DNA from: Halorussus sp. MSC15.2
Lineage (GTDB): Archaea; Halobacteriota; Halobacteria; Halobacteriales; Haladaptataceae
Direction: 5' to 3'
DNA: 64,000 nucleotides
Assembly: GCF_010747475.1 (NCBI RefSeq)
Contig: NZ_VSLZ01000005.1
Coordinates: forward strand, 1 to 64,000
Part shown: positions 63,634-64,000 of the stretch, piece by piece
Layout of the letters: each line of letters begins with the position of its first letter
How positions within the stretch are numbered: the first letter of the stretch is position 1
The notes under the pieces: model-generated
Told to the model about the DNA's origin: nothing
Database searches by the model: none
Seen by the model: only the letters and a program-made list of their open reading frames with translations
Program-made: the position numbers and the translations under genes

Positions 63634-64000
63634 CTACTGGCCGGTACTGTCCCACTCGTCGAAGCGAGACGGTTCGCCGCGAGCGCCGCGGAGCCACCGG
63701 TAGCCGTAGGGCGAGACCGCGAACTCGTGGGTCGTCCCGTCGAGCGGTTCGTAGTCGCGGTCGGCGAACATGTCCACGAGTTGGGTGGTTTCGGGTAACT
63801 CGAACGAGACCGTCGTCTCCTCGTCGGCGAGATTGTGGACCGCCACGACGCTCCGCCCGTCCCACGTACACCGGTGGACCATCACGCCCGGCGGCGTCGT
63901 CTCCACGAGGTCGAACTCCCCCCAACCGACTTCCGGATTCTGCTTCCGGAGGTGGACGAGTCGCTGTACCCAGTTGAACAGCGAGTCCGGGTCGAACTGC
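63634..64000 (-). CDS. glycoside hydrolase family 13-type enzyme (trehalose synthase-like), 3' end only
   Basis: The frame is open to the right edge, so only the last ~121 residues are visible. They include 'LFNWVQRLVHLRKQNPEVGW' at the helical barrel end and the C-terminal beta domain 'VVAVHNLADEETTVSFELP' through 'GYRWLRG'. The pattern fits the C-terminal part of trehalose synthase or alpha-glucosidase/amylase-type GH13 proteins. The catalytic part lies outside the window. Confidence 0.8.
   Translation of the reverse strand, partial: QFDPDSLFNWVQRLVHLRKQNPEVGWGEFDLVETTPPGVMVHRCTWDGRSVVAVHNLADEETTVSFELPETTQLVDMFADRDYEPLDGTTHEFAVSPYGYRWLRGARGEPSRFDEWDSTGQ

Overview
The window is GC-rich chromosomal DNA from a halophilic archaeon (class Halobacteria). 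The evidence is the strongly acidic proteins (Asp/Glu-rich, Lys-poor), TATA-like boxes 25-33 bases before start codons with little or no leader, twin-arginine (Tat) lipoproteins, an archaeal ribosomal protein S6e, an archaeal/eukaryote-type IleRS, and haloarchaeal families such as the two-rhodanese thiosulfate sulfurtransferases. The genus cannot be fixed from the sequence. I see no tRNA, rRNA, CRISPR array, insertion sequence, integrase or replication origin, so this is mainly core chromosome.

Layout. 0-10 kb: the end of a PD-(D/E)XK-like protein, a SOUL haem-binding protein, S6e, three conserved haloarchaeal proteins, an FAD oxidoreductase, two UspA proteins around a GNAT acetyltransferase, an XPD/Rad3-type helicase and a methyltransferase. 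10-15 kb: two tiny overlapping genes, then a reverse-strand ABC importer operon (binding lipoprotein, permease, ATPase) that looks like thiamine uptake. 15-20.6 kb: an AI-2E-type permease, a divergent pair of sulfurtransferases with a 14-base palindrome at one promoter, a lipoprotein, a rubrerythrin-like protein and a small conserved protein. 20.7-33 kb: a DNA repair stretch (uvrB, uvrC, ligA) interleaved with an SPFH protein, a secreted nuclease, an ABC-2 exporter and a TraB-like protein. 33-39 kb: a class V aminotransferase, an MFS transporter, an S66 peptidase, three related tiny membrane proteins and a GH43-like glycosidase. 39.5-42 kb: metY and metX. 42-46 kb: a lipoprotein, an HtrA-type protease, a flavin oxidoreductase and serB. 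46-59 kb: hisA, hisB, hisI and prs, spread among an ACT regulator, a sugar dehydrogenase, a second AI-2E permease, an IMPACT protein, a CaCA antiporter, glmM and a beta-propeller protein. 59.2-60.2 kb: a less GC-rich pocket with tiny genes and a Tat lipoprotein. 60-64 kb: ileS and the end of a GH13-type enzyme.

Two signals cut across the gene list. First, six genes have reading frames broken by eight single-base length changes, seven losses and one gain, mostly in short G or C runs. In every case restoring the bases gives an intact family-like protein and a total length divisible by three. Base-calling or assembly error is the simplest explanation. Second, four intergenic copies of one repeat family occur between 39 and 57 kb. 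Two of them carry an almost identical run of three perfect hairpins. This is the best candidate here for an undescribed non-coding element.
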